The position numbers and the translations under genes are program-made. From contig NZ_AYZB01000003.1 in assembly GCF_001436415.1 (NCBI RefSeq), forward strand, positions 62,001 through 126,000: DNA of 64,000 bases, read 5' to 3'. Under the pieces are notes generated by a model, which searched no databases, was not told where the DNA came from, and saw only the letters and a program-made list of their open reading frames with translations. The DNA is from Latilactobacillus graminis DSM 20719 (GTDB lineage: Bacteria > Bacillota > Bacilli > Lactobacillales > Lactobacillaceae). Shown one piece after another: positions 46,568-55,203 of the stretch (the first letter of the stretch is position 1; each line of letters begins with the position of its first letter).

Positions 46568-48324
46568 TTACGGGTTTTCGGGTTTATTATTAGAATTCCC
46601 TTCTATGCTGTTGTTTTCAGAAGCCCCGTAGCAACCCGCTGCGCCTAAACGCGTGGGTGCAGCTGGAGTTCTGATGGTCTTATTATATCTTTGACTAGTC
46701 AGTTTAACTGTATAGGCACGCAAAAAGGCACTAGGGCGCTCTTGAAGCGCTGTTAGTGCCTTTTTATTTAGATATGGTGTAAGATTTTTTACAAACTGAC
46801 TATCGATTGTTAGATTGATGTACAAGAGTCTTTTTTCATTATCGATTTGAATGTTATCAATTAGCGCAACGATTAGTTGCTTAGTCAGCATGATGTCATC
46901 ACTCTTGAAGATTTGTCCCACCTGTTTCAGTAACCATTGCATATCCAATTTATCTGGCAAATCTTGTAGTCGTTCAATCCCATGCCTAGCACGTTGCATT
47001 ATGCTTTCATTCTGCTCAATCTCTTTTCTGAGTCGTTCCTGATTCTCTTCAATACCAATACGAGCGTCTGGCATAGTTATCAACATTTTATCTAACTCAT
47101 TTTGTTGTTTCCTGAGTCTTATTATTTCATTAGTCCAATTATCAATCGATTGCTCCAACTCTCTTTGTTTGATGATTTTGTTGTGCTGAATTGCAGTCAT
47201 CGTTGCATCCCCCATCTCAATCGTATTCGTAAGCTCGATTAGCCTATTGATTACTAATGTATCAGCGACTTCTTGCGGAATCGAATTAGCATGACAAATC
47301 CCTTTTTCCTTTCTAGATAGCGCACAACTATAGTACTTTCTCTCTACACATTCATCTGATTTATTTTTATTGCGGGTTGTAGTCACCGTCATGGGGCCGT
47401 CACACTCAGGACATTGAATTAGCCCACTCAGCAGATACTTACTTCGATGGTTCCAGTTTCTTGTCTTTCTTACATTATTGATTTTAGCATTAGCTGCATC
47501 CCAAACTGAATCCGCTATTATTGCCTGATGCTGCCCTTCAACAATGATAGGGTTAAGATTTAACCCTTTTCGATGCTTTTTATCCCAATCTTCATAGCGA
47601 TTATAGACAGACAACCCTTTGAACGTAGGATTGATTAGAATCGTCCTGATTGCGGTTGGTGAAAACTGATTACCTAGCTTTGTTCTGTAACCTTGACTAT
47701 TCAGCCGGTCTGCTACCGACTGGAAGGTCCCCAGTTCTATATACCAATTATAGATATTTCTTACTGTAGCGGCTTCTTCTTCATTGATGATTAGATTTCG
47801 TTTGCCGTCAGCATCACGGGCATTATTATAGCCCAATAGCTGCGTACTATTAGAATAGCCCGTCGATGCCCGTTGTTTCATACCGGCTTTGACGTTCGAT
47901 GCAATTGTGTTACGTTCCATTTCCGCAAATGAGCCTAGAATTTGTAACATCATTTTCCCTACAATCGTACTTGTATCAAAAGACTCATCAACTGAATAGA
48001 AAGCTACATTATTACGCTCAAATTGATCAACAAATACTAACAGGTCCTTTAGATTACGAGCTAATCGCGAGTATTTCCATACAACAACAACATCGAACTT
48101 GTTATCCTTGACGTCTTCTAGCATCTGCTTTAGTTGAACTCGTTTTTTCGTTGACTTACCACTTATTCCTCTGTCTGCAATACATGCGCTAATTCGTAAC
48201 CCGTTTTAGCACAGAATTGTTTAATATTATTGATTTGCGCATCAATCGAATAGCCATTTTCTGCTTGATCAACAGTATTAACACGGACATACGCGACAGC
48301 TTTCTTCATATTCTGACTATCCAT
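46568..48324 (-). pseudogene. CcrB-like large serine recombinase, frameshifted and lacking the catalytic serine
   Basis: The gene begins at ATG 48324 behind GGAGTCTAGGTAGG and encodes KKAVAYVRVNTVDQAENGYS. In large serine recombinases this motif is Tyr-x-Arg-Val-Ser-Thr, where Ser is the nucleophile; here the codon is AAT (Asn). The frame stops at codon 54 (48165-48163), but the next frame continues with ADRGISGKSTKKRVQLKQ, so one base is missing near 48179-48183. The rest is intact: YSRLARN, the Glu/Arg motif EMERNTIASNVKAG, a zinc ribbon (CPECDG) and a coiled coil. Restored length would be about 585 residues, near CcrB/CcrC. Either lesion alone should abolish recombination. Confidence 0.85.
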
Positions 48325-48346
48325 CCTACCTAGACTCCTTCTGGTT

Positions 48347-49591
48347 TCAAATCAACCGTAATTTGTTTTTCTGTGATCCAAACATGTTGAATGCTTTATT
48401 TTCGTCCACGACAACACTAGTGACATACGTTATTAGTATCGTTTCCACTAGTCTAAGTGCCTCAGCTGATTGAAGCCAATTCCTGACATCTACAAAAGTA
48501 GGTATATCGTGATTTTCTTCTATCAATTGCTGCATTTCAGCTTTAGTTATTTTATGGTTTAGATACGCCTGAATAGGGTCATTTTTGACAACCTTGGTTT
48601 GCCCCTTCAACTGATTGGCAACTGACTTCGCCTGTATTGCTTTATCTAGAATTGGTTTTAGTTGTGCTTCCAAGTTAGTCGCGTTCATCCTGAACGACGG
48701 ATGCTTCTTATTGCTACAACTCAAATACTCATGTACTTTCGAACGCCACTTTTGTCGCTCACATGATAGAAAACGCCCACAGACTGGACAAATCACTTTA
48801 TGTTTGAGGATTGATTGGTTCGGCGTTGGTCTCACTTTTCGTGCTTTATCTGTACGTATTACTTGCACGCGTTGAAAGGATTCTTTTTCAATGATGGCTG
48901 GAAACTTATTTTTATCATAGCTATTTTCATCTACCCCAGAATACCGCGGATTGATCAAGATATTTCGAACCGTAGTTGGTTCCATCTTCACCACTTTAGC
49001 AATCCGTCGGAATCCGTAACCTAGCAAGTACAAATCATAAATTTGTCGTACAACACTAGCCTCAGATGCCACAATACCTACACAAGCACTATCTTTATTC
49101 CAAAAATAGCCATAAGGTACTTTTGAACTAATCACTTGTCCATCACTCATTTTTTGAAAATAAGATTGTTTTTGATTACTGCGAATTGTCTCACGTTCGA
49201 ACTCTGCCAAAATAGCATACATATGGGCTTGGAATTGCTTCATTTCATAAGTACCACTCGTCTGTTCAGTTATACTAACTACCCGAACATTATGTTCAGC
49301 ACACTTTTGCATGATAGTCAGAAAATTACTGACATTCCGCGACAAACGACTATATTTGTAGCACAGTACAAGCGTAATTTTCTCCCGCTCAATCAGTTGT
49401 AACAACAGCTTCAAACTAGGTCGATTAGTATTACCACCACTCCCAATATCCTGAAGCTCATGTTTGAGAACGATATTCTTATCTTTACGGTAGTCACTAA
49501 TCAGTTGACTTTGCATAGCCAACGAATAGTGATTGATTTGACTTTGTTTCGTAGTTGAAACACGCATATATGACGCGGCAATTTCAGCCAT
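48347..49591 (-). CDS. CcrA-like large serine recombinase
   Basis: A 414-residue recombinase with an intact catalytic domain: SYMRVSTTKQ with the nucleophile Ser, CYKYSRLSRNVSNFL, and EFERETIRSNQKQS. The recombinase domain reads KVPYGYFWNK and the zinc ribbon HKVICPVCGRFLSCERQ. Length is close to CcrA (about 449) rather than CcrB. The frame opens upstream, but AAGG lies eight bases before the third in-line ATG at 49591. Order cch-ccrA-ccrB on one strand matches SCC elements. Excision in SCC needs both CcrA and CcrB, so it may lack its partner. Confidence 0.85.
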   Translation of the reverse strand: MAEIAASYMRVSTTKQSQINHYSLAMQSQLISDYRKDKNIVLKHELQDIGSGGNTNRPSLKLLLQLIEREKITLVLCYKYSRLSRNVSNFLTIMQKCAEHNVRVVSITEQTSGTYEMKQFQAHMYAILAEFERETIRSNQKQSYFQKMSDGQVISSKVPYGYFWNKDSACVGIVASEASVVRQIYDLYLLGYGFRRIAKVVKMEPTTVRNILINPRYSGVDENSYDKNKFPAIIEKESFQRVQVIRTDKARKVRPTPNQSILKHKVICPVCGRFLSCERQKWRSKVHEYLSCSNKKHPSFRMNATNLEAQLKPILDKAIQAKSVANQLKGQTKVVKNDPIQAYLNHKITKAEMQQLIEENHDIPTFVDVRNWLQSAEALRLVETILITYVTSVVVDENKAFNMFGSQKNKLRLI

Positions 49592-49667
49592 CATCATCAC
49601 CTTCTTTTTTAGCGGAAACGTACGCTTCCAATATTACTTTTGATAATAATTCAGTTTCGTTAATCAT
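49584..49667 (-). CDS. Tiny coupled reading frame between cch-like and ccrA-like genes (27 residues)
   Basis: MINETELLSKVILEAYVSAK plus seven residues. Its ATG overlaps the last codons of the cch-like gene and its stop lies inside the first codons of the ccrA-like gene. This arrangement favours translational coupling more than a folded product. No family recognised; it might only be a leader. Confidence 0.4.
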   Translation of the reverse strand: MINETELLSKVILEAYVSAKKEGDDDG

Positions 49668-51471
49668 CGTTAGTTTCCACCTTTACCATCCCCGCTTCAA
49701 CGGCTTCTTTTCCGAAAATCTGTTCAGCCAACGATTCCTGGTCAAGTAGTTCGTCTGCCTTGGTTTTATACCTTAACCTGATATCAGTTGACAAAGCTGT
49801 AAAGTTCTTGACTTCAGACGGCTCAATCTTCAGCCTGTAAAACGTTATCCGACTTTTATTGATGCTTTTTCGACTAGTCAATCGATCGCTTCCTGCAACT
49901 AGATGACCACTTTTTTTCCATTTTTTTAGGATAATAGCCGTATCTTCATACTGCAAATCAGTAAGCATTTTCTTCAACTCATTAGCAATGACGTCAACCA
50001 CTAAATATTCAGTATTGCTAGCGTCAAAGAAACCAATTAGGTTGGCTTCGACATACTGGCCGTCATATTGAATACGTTTTTGATTACTTATTAACGCTTG
50101 CATAATGTCGTTAAAAGAACGTTCACCAATATCGGCTGATTGTTTTAATCCACAGTATTCAATCACCAATTCTTGAATTTTTTGGGCATCAATCGCGAAG
50201 CCCATGCAATCGTTGATTAATTTAGCTGTCGTTCCGATTACAGCAACTTTATCAGCAATCCGATTTTTAAAGTTAGCGTTTATTAGTTGTTCGTTAGCTA
50301 TTCGCGCCATTTCATTGAAGGTTGCTTCAACCATATTAATACCACCTTGAATGTCTTGACCAAACACGGCTTCAACAAAATCACGAAGCCACCACCCATT
50401 ATTTTGAGTGGCAAACTGCTTGATACGATCTGACTGTTCAGCTGAACTAGTCTAATGATCAACTTCAAACTCAAGGGTGCGCGCCAATATACCATCATTT
50501 TGACTAGATTTTTCAATGATTGATTGTTCACCAGTTGAAATGACTACTGTTTGCCATCGTTTTTGGGGTCTTATTTCGCCATTTTTATTAGCCCGCGCTT
50601 TTTCAAGACCCTGACTAATGTTGTAAAGTAGCGACGTTATATTAGTGCCACGGTAAACTGATAACTCGTCGTAAACTAATGGAATACCAAAGTTGTTATT
50701 TAGTTTAATTGTCACAGCGTTTTGGGTATTCATCCAAGAATTGAACAAGCTACCATCCCCTGAAATCGGTCCTGCAACGCTTGCAGCTAGCTGAGCTGTT
50801 GTAGTCTTGCCAGATGTTGATTGTCCCTTTAGCGCAAAAATCAACATCCCTATATCGGGTTTGAAACGATTAATAATTGGTACAAGTGCCGCACTCAGTC
50901 CCAACACCAGACCCAACTTTAAGTTAACGTTATTTGATAAATCATTATGAATCGGGCAATTTTTATCATTTAATTGATAATGAACCCCTTGCGGCACTAA
51001 CTGATACTGCGTTGAATCAAGCATAACGTTAGACGAACCAACTATCATAGGCACGATAACCTTATCCATTGCAAAAACTGTTTGATTATTTAACTGCGAC
51101 CAACCAATAGTCTGGTAAGCTAAATCCGTTTGTAGTAGCTTGCGTTGAGAAATCAAAAATTCGTTAACTTCGTTTTTGTTCTTGGTTGTGATGTCCATTC
51201 CAAACTCAGATAGACCTTCAATTTGGCGAGAACCTAGTTGTTCGGCCGGAATTGTAATTGCTTTGACGCCGGATTTTCCGGCATAAAACAACAATTACAA
51301 TTGTTGCTCCATGGAATCCGCGTCTTGAACTACTTTTTCGATGAAAATGGCATCGCAAACCCTTGTTATCTTTGGTTTGTTGTTAGCAGTGCTATCCTTA
51401 TAGATAGTAACGCCGCCCAAATGGTAGTCGCTCGGCAACTCGAAATATTGAAAACGGTTTATGTTAGCCAT
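49660..51471 (-). pseudogene. Cch-like DUF927 ATPase, interrupted by two in-frame stop codons
   Basis: One frame runs from ATG 51471 (behind GGAGGT) to a stop at 49662-49660, 603 codons, close to the length of SCC Cch proteins. TAA at 51297-51295 (codon 59, after MEQQL) and TAG at 50454-50452 (codon 340, after EFEVDH) break it, while homologous-looking sequence continues without frame change. The middle has the DUF927 features KGQSTSGKTTTAQLAASVAG (Walker A) and GIPLVYDELSVYRG. In staphylococci Cch proteins are MCM-like helicases thought to help element replication. Substitutions, not indels, caused both stops. Confidence 0.82.
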
Positions 51472-51473
51472 TC

Positions 51474-51740
51474 TTAATGACCTCCCTTTTGCAACTGTTC
51501 TTCAGGAGGACATGTCACTCGCCACATTTTCATAACATGCCCAGTGCTTGTTCGCCTTAGGTACCTGTTAGTTAACAAACCTTTGCGTTTCAACGTATTG
51601 AGATGCCCACCAACACTGCCTGCTGGAATTCCTAAATTAGGTGCTAATGAATAGATCTCTCCTGTCGTGAAATCTGAAAATCCGTAATGTTGAAAAATAA
51701 ACAAAAATAAAACCTCGTATTGCTTTAATGAATTGTACAT
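51474..51740 (-). CDS. Winged-helix DNA-binding protein (88 residues)
   Basis: A small protein with a MarR-like winged helix: FTTGEIYSLAPNLGIPAGSV, then GGHLNTLKRKGLLTNRYLRR, where the helix-turn-helix and wing can be seen. AAAGGAG precedes the ATG. Its stop lies two bases before the cch-like start, so it heads the recombination operon and may regulate it or act with the helicase. Confidence 0.7.
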   Translation of the reverse strand: MYNSLKQYEVLFLFIFQHYGFSDFTTGEIYSLAPNLGIPAGSVGGHLNTLKRKGLLTNRYLRRTSTGHVMKMWRVTCPPEEQLQKGGH

Positions 51741-51817
51741 GATACCGCTCCTTTCAACTTGTCCTAATTACCCGCTGGCTTAGGACTGAATTCAATATAC
51801 AATGTTTGAAAAGAGTT

Positions 51818-51840
51818 GTAGTGTACAAAAAAAGTACTAC
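51818..51840. promoter_or_regulatory. Candidate operator of the recombination operon
   Basis: GTAGTGTAC, seven A residues, then GTACTAC form an imperfect inverted repeat in the gap upstream of the winged-helix gene. A further GTGTACTTT follows at about 51848. It could bind the winged-helix protein encoded next to it. Confidence 0.35.
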
Positions 51841-51873
51841 CTTTACGGTGTACTTTATGAATACATTAATCTA

Positions 51874-52503
51874 TTAATTTACTAATTTTGCTTCTACTAA
51901 ACTTGATTTTATTAGATTCACCTGTAACGATAGCTGATCTATTCGTTCTACGATTTGACGATTATCGTAATCATTAGCAATTGAATTGGCCTCCTCCGGA
52001 GATAAAGTACTTAAATCATCAGCTAGTTTCTCTAGTTCGTCCATTATTTCTTCAATTTTCTCCACCATCAATTCAATATCATATTTATCAACAAATCCCT
52101 CAGGAACATCTGATGTATCGATATACTCACCTGTTGCAAAACTTTGAAGGTTCACCAGTACCTCAGCCATTGCAGCATCGTATAATCCTAGCTTTTCTCT
52201 ATCATCAAATCGTTTACTTAGTGTTGTTCCTTCGCCAATCATCGGGCTGAGCAATCCCACTACAAGATTTATTTTACTATCATCAATAGCACGAAGACCG
52301 TTGTTAGCAAGCTCGGTTATATATGCTCTATTCGCTTCATTATCTAGTTCTTTCAAAAAATCTTTATTATATTCTTTAAACTTTTTTTGGAATTCATCTA
52401 CTCTGGCTTTAATAGGTTTACTCAAGTCCTTCAACGCAACATTCTCAGCATTTTCAGGAAATTGATCTAAATATATAGCAGCGACTAATTCTGATAATTT
52501 CAT
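51874..52503 (-). CDS. Hypothetical protein of the element, 209 residues
   Basis: I do not recognise the family. It is soluble, acidic and mostly helical, with a C-terminal coiled-coil-like stretch (DIELMVEKIEEIMDELEKLA). The frame starts earlier, but AAAGGAG places the start at ATG 52503, overlapping the stop of the DUF1643 gene by four bases (ATGA). It is the last gene of a coupled four-gene set running 53339-51874. Confidence 0.7.
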   Translation of the reverse strand: MKLSELVAAIYLDQFPENAENVALKDLSKPIKARVDEFQKKFKEYNKDFLKELDNEANRAYITELANNGLRAIDDSKINLVVGLLSPMIGEGTTLSKRFDDREKLGLYDAAMAEVLVNLQSFATGEYIDTSDVPEGFVDKYDIELMVEKIEEIMDELEKLADDLSTLSPEEANSIANDYDNRQIVERIDQLSLQVNLIKSSLVEAKLVN

Positions 52504-53009
52504 TTTTTCTCCTTTAAGTACCATATTCTCTTAATCACTGGCTTCAATGGATGGCTCACACTCCCTTTTTCGTCAACCAGTAGCTTTATGTTTTTATTAT
52601 CTAACACTGATAATACTTCTTGCAATCGTTTTTTAGCTCTTTTATTCTTCTTAGTGAAAGTGCTTGTTGCCAAAATCACTTCATCTAAGTGAGCGGCCTC
52701 CAGACGAATAACTCCGAGTGCCGTTTCTTCTCTTTTGGGGTCACCTCCCGCACCCTTCAAACTAGAAAACACATTGCATAGCACAAAGCCCCCGTACCCA
52801 AGCTCATATAAGTTATTCGTAATTTTCATCATCGTCAAGTCACTTTGAATCCCATTCGCTGATGTTGGGTAATTGCTAATAACCATGACTTGTCTCTTTT
52901 TCCCATCCCATACACGCTTTACCATGTAACGATTTTGCCCATCCGCTGAAAATTTACTTTCAATTAGCATGGTAGTCTGTTCTGCTTGTTTCATTATTAT
53001 CTCACTCAC
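52500..53009 (-). CDS. DUF1643 family protein
   Basis: A 169-residue protein of DUF1643, a hallmark accessory family of staphylococcal SCC elements. The typical opening NRYMVKRVWDGKKRQVMVIS is followed by NYPTSANGIQSDLTMMKITN and LYELGYGGFVLCNVFSSLKG. Function is unknown. The start may be GTG 53009 or ATG 52994 (five codons shorter); the GTG overlaps the stop of the tiny upstream frame. It is intact, unlike the mobility genes. Confidence 0.85.
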   Translation of the reverse strand: MSEIIMKQAEQTTMLIESKFSADGQNRYMVKRVWDGKKRQVMVISNYPTSANGIQSDLTMMKITNNLYELGYGGFVLCNVFSSLKGAGGDPKREETALGVIRLEAAHLDEVILATSTFTKKNKRAKKRLQEVLSVLDNKNIKLLVDEKGSVSHPLKPVIKRIWYLKEKK

Positions 53010-53073
53010 CTTTCATGACTTCTGAAATAACTGCTGTTATAGCTATTAGGCATAGTTTTACACAAAAATTCAT
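53002..53073 (-). CDS. Short hydrophobic peptide gene (23 residues), translationally coupled
   Basis: MNFCVKLCLIAITAVISEVM plus KGE. AGGAGG stands nine bases before the ATG. The ATG overlaps the upstream gene's stop (ATGA) and its own stop lies inside the DUF1643 start region. The central hydrophobic run could span or touch a membrane. No known family; the strong ribosome site makes it worth annotating. Confidence 0.5.
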   Translation of the reverse strand: MNFCVKLCLIAITAVISEVMKGE

Positions 53074-53339
53074 AACACTTTTTCCTCCTTTATTTTTTTA
53101 GCTAAGATATCATCCTGATTTTTATCCGTTATAATAATGACCAAATAACAAATTGATCTTATCTGGGCTTCATAAAAATGAGCCAAAAACTCGCTGGGAA
53201 GCTCAATCCCGAATTCATTCTGCACATCAGTTTCATCTTTAGTCAAAATATCGCTTTCAAAACCAACATCAGCAAGAGTCAATGTACAGCCGGTTTTCAA
53301 TCTAAACATTTCAAGTGCGGTCATATTTACATCAATCAA
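53070..53339 (-). CDS. Hypothetical protein of the element, 89 residues
   Basis: A small acidic protein of unknown family. It has MFRLKTGCTLTLADVGFESD in the N-terminal half and a hydrophobic ICYLVIIIT segment near the C-terminus. AAGGAGG is seven bases before a TTG at 53339, so TTG is the likely start; the nearest ATG is 15 bases further on. Heads the coupled set with the 23-residue frame, DUF1643 and the 209-residue protein. Confidence 0.65.
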   Translation of the reverse strand: MIDVNMTALEMFRLKTGCTLTLADVGFESDILTKDETDVQNEFGIELPSEFLAHFYEAQIRSICYLVIIITDKNQDDILAKKIKEEKVL

Positions 53340-53363
53340 TACTATTCCTCCTTATCAGTTATA

Positions 53364-53405
53364 CAAAAAAAGAAGCCCAACAACCATTATCGATTGTTGG
53401 ACCTC
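53364..53405 (-). terminator. Terminator after the 156-residue membrane protein
   Basis: On the minus strand GTCCAACAA pairs with TTGTTGGGC and is followed by TTCTTTTTTT. It separates the membrane protein from the coupled DUF1643 set. Confidence 0.8.
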
Positions 53406-53418
53406 TTAAAAAACGTCT

Positions 53419-53889
53419 CTATTTCTTCTTGTTCATCAATTCATTCGCTTTTTTCTCAAGATTAACCCCGAAGAATCCAGCGACCCCGGCAGCTAGACCG
53501 ATGACATTCCCAAGAATATAGATCCAGCCACCTAGCGCCATCGAAAGTTTAGCGCCAGTATCGGCTCCAACTTCATCGCCCACTTGGCCCTTTAAAACAA
53601 AAACGAAAATAAACGTAATCGCTGGTAGCACAAGCTTAATTAACTTATCATACTTTTTCAAACCATCAACATAATTTGTAATCAAGACAATCAAGGGTAA
53701 AGCAATCATTAAAGTGCCTAACATATACTCACTATTAAAAATTAGCTTATACCCCGGGTAAGTAAATGTCGCTGCAAATGCACCGCCGTCATCCTTATAG
53801 AAAGCCCCTAAAAATAGCGCAACAATCATAATGATTGCCCCAAGTACGTCTAAATTATCAAAAATCTTCTTTTTTGTTTGTTCACTCAT
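53419..53889 (-). CDS. Small integral membrane protein, 156 residues
   Basis: Four hydrophobic segments can be seen (about 17-32, 52-70, 83-101 and 118-140), with a Lys-rich C-terminal tail (ANELMNKKK). No family recognised. The GGAGTG before ATG 53889 sets the start; the frame opens three codons earlier. A terminator follows. It lies between the zinc-ribbon gene and the DUF1643 set and may be part of the element cargo. Confidence 0.7.
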   Translation of the reverse strand: MSEQTKKKIFDNLDVLGAIIMIVALFLGAFYKDDGGAFAATFTYPGYKLIFNSEYMLGTLMIALPLIVLITNYVDGLKKYDKLIKLVLPAITFIFVFVLKGQVGDEVGADTGAKLSMALGGWIYILGNVIGLAAGVAGFFGVNLEKKANELMNKKK

Positions 53890-53973
53890 AATACCCACAC
53901 TCCATTATTTTATATTATTCTTAAAGCCTAATTAAGTTGACCTCGATACTCCCCCGAGACGGTCGCTCCACGT

Positions 53974-54708
53974 TTACATAGTATAGGTTAGAACCTTTTT
54001 AAAGTTTCTACGGTGCCATTTAATGACACTAAATGTTGGCCGTTGAACTAACAATTCTAATTGCTGATTATTAATTTCAAGGTACATATGGTCCCATTCG
54101 TTCGTAATTGGATATTTTTCAATATCCATTTTAGTGACGTCACTATTTTTGATGAAGTGATTGTCGTCATTGAATTTCATCATGCCGATACACCCCATTA
54201 ATAGAATGCCGTCTGCCTCGAAACTCATGATATAGTGCTGACTCTTCATCCCGGTCAAACCACCAATCGTAATCAGATCTGACCAATCGATCGGCGTGGC
54301 GACGTAAACAAAATTATCGGGATTATCGGAATAACCCAGTTCGATTTTTCTGTCGATAATCGCCCGTTCACGCATCAACGGCCCGACATCCATCCCGTCT
54401 TTAGCCACTAATCCCAATAAGGTATCCGTTGCCGAACTAGTAACATTGCCTTCACTCAATGTTTGTTGCAATTGATCACTATCTTGTTCATTGACTTGGT
54501 CTTTTTCTCTCTGTTCGGAAATCACCATCACTTCTGGTGAATCAGCTACAACATCAGTCGTTGATGTTTGCTCATCTTGAACCTCAATCGGTTTAGTAGC
54601 TATGGCTCTTTGAATCTCTTCCACCGTTGGCTGTTTTTGCCCACAGTTCGTACAGAATTTCGCTTGTTCTGATAATTCTGTACCACAATTAGCACAATAT
54701 TTTTGCAT
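53974..54708 (-). CDS. Zinc-ribbon protein with C-terminal PH-like domain
   Basis: A 244-residue protein with an N-terminal double-CxxC zinc ribbon (YCANCGTELSEQAKFCTNCG), an acidic linker of about 75 residues (EQDSDQLQQTLSEGNV), and a C-terminal beta-rich domain with the look of a bacterial PH/YcxB-like fold. Function unknown. It is intact and lies in the rlmH-proximal part of the element. Confidence 0.7.
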   Translation of the reverse strand: MQKYCANCGTELSEQAKFCTNCGQKQPTVEEIQRAIATKPIEVQDEQTSTTDVVADSPEVMVISEQREKDQVNEQDSDQLQQTLSEGNVTSSATDTLLGLVAKDGMDVGPLMRERAIIDRKIELGYSDNPDNFVYVATPIDWSDLITIGGLTGMKSQHYIMSFEADGILLMGCIGMMKFNDDNHFIKNSDVTKMDIEKYPITNEWDHMYLEINNQQLELLVQRPTFSVIKWHRRNFKKVLTYTM

Positions 54709-54736
54709 ATTCTACTTGCCCTCTTCCTAATAATGA

Positions 54737-55021
54737 TTAATTATTTCTTTGTCCAATTGCTTTACTAATCCAACGTTGCGAGTAATCATATTTGTGCATC
54801 AGCTCGGCTGTATTGTGCCCGTTAAACTGCTTTTTTACAGATTTCGCAACTTTTTCTCCGGCATACATTCTCATTGGTAATGTTAGCAGTTGACCACGAT
54901 ATACTGTAAAAAGTTTTAACATTGCTTCTTCACCAATTAAATCTACTAATTGCCCATAAGTATCTTATAAATTTTCTTTTTCTACCCCCACATACAGCAC
55001 TTCCCCTTCAAATTTATACAT
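54737..55021 (-). pseudogene. Mor-family transcription activator, interrupted by one in-frame stop
   Basis: From ATG 55021 the frame encodes MYKFEGEVLYVGVEKENL, then TAA at 54967-54965, then DTYGQLVDLIGEEAMLKLFT and onward in the same frame. With the stop read through it is 94 codons, the usual size of Mor-type activators, and ends with the helix-turn-helix AELMHKYDYSQRWISKAIG. An ATG at 54922 could give a 61-residue fragment. It is the gene nearest rlmH and may once have regulated element functions. Confidence 0.65.
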
Positions 55022-55203
55022 CAAATATTATCATTAGTTATGTTATCAAAATAGTAAGTCACATGATAACGCCTAACAACTTGCAAAGTGCAATACAACT
55101 AACCATTTCAACCACCACCATTCCACAAAAATAGACCCGATTATCTATTCAATAATCGGGTCATAGTTATAATATATATTTAAAATTTAGGTTAGTTCAA
55201 ATT

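Noticed and set aside
46568-48324. Programmed ribosomal frameshift in the CcrB-like gene
   Set aside because: No slippery heptamer is present at the shift (CAT GTA TTG CAG), and the catalytic Ser is also lost, so decay is simpler.
46568-49591. Serine recombinases as IS607-type transposases or phage integrases
   Set aside because: Tandem large recombinases with Cch-like and DUF1643 neighbours and an rlmH target fit SCC elements better; no phage structural genes are present.
50298-50531. A 77-residue minus-strand frame overlapping the cch-like gene
   Set aside because: It is a shadow in another frame; the true gene continues in its own frame through the TAG stop.
49660-55021. Stop-codon readthrough or reassignment in the element
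   Set aside because: Both TAA and TAG are affected, and all other genes end normally at TAA, TAG or TGA.
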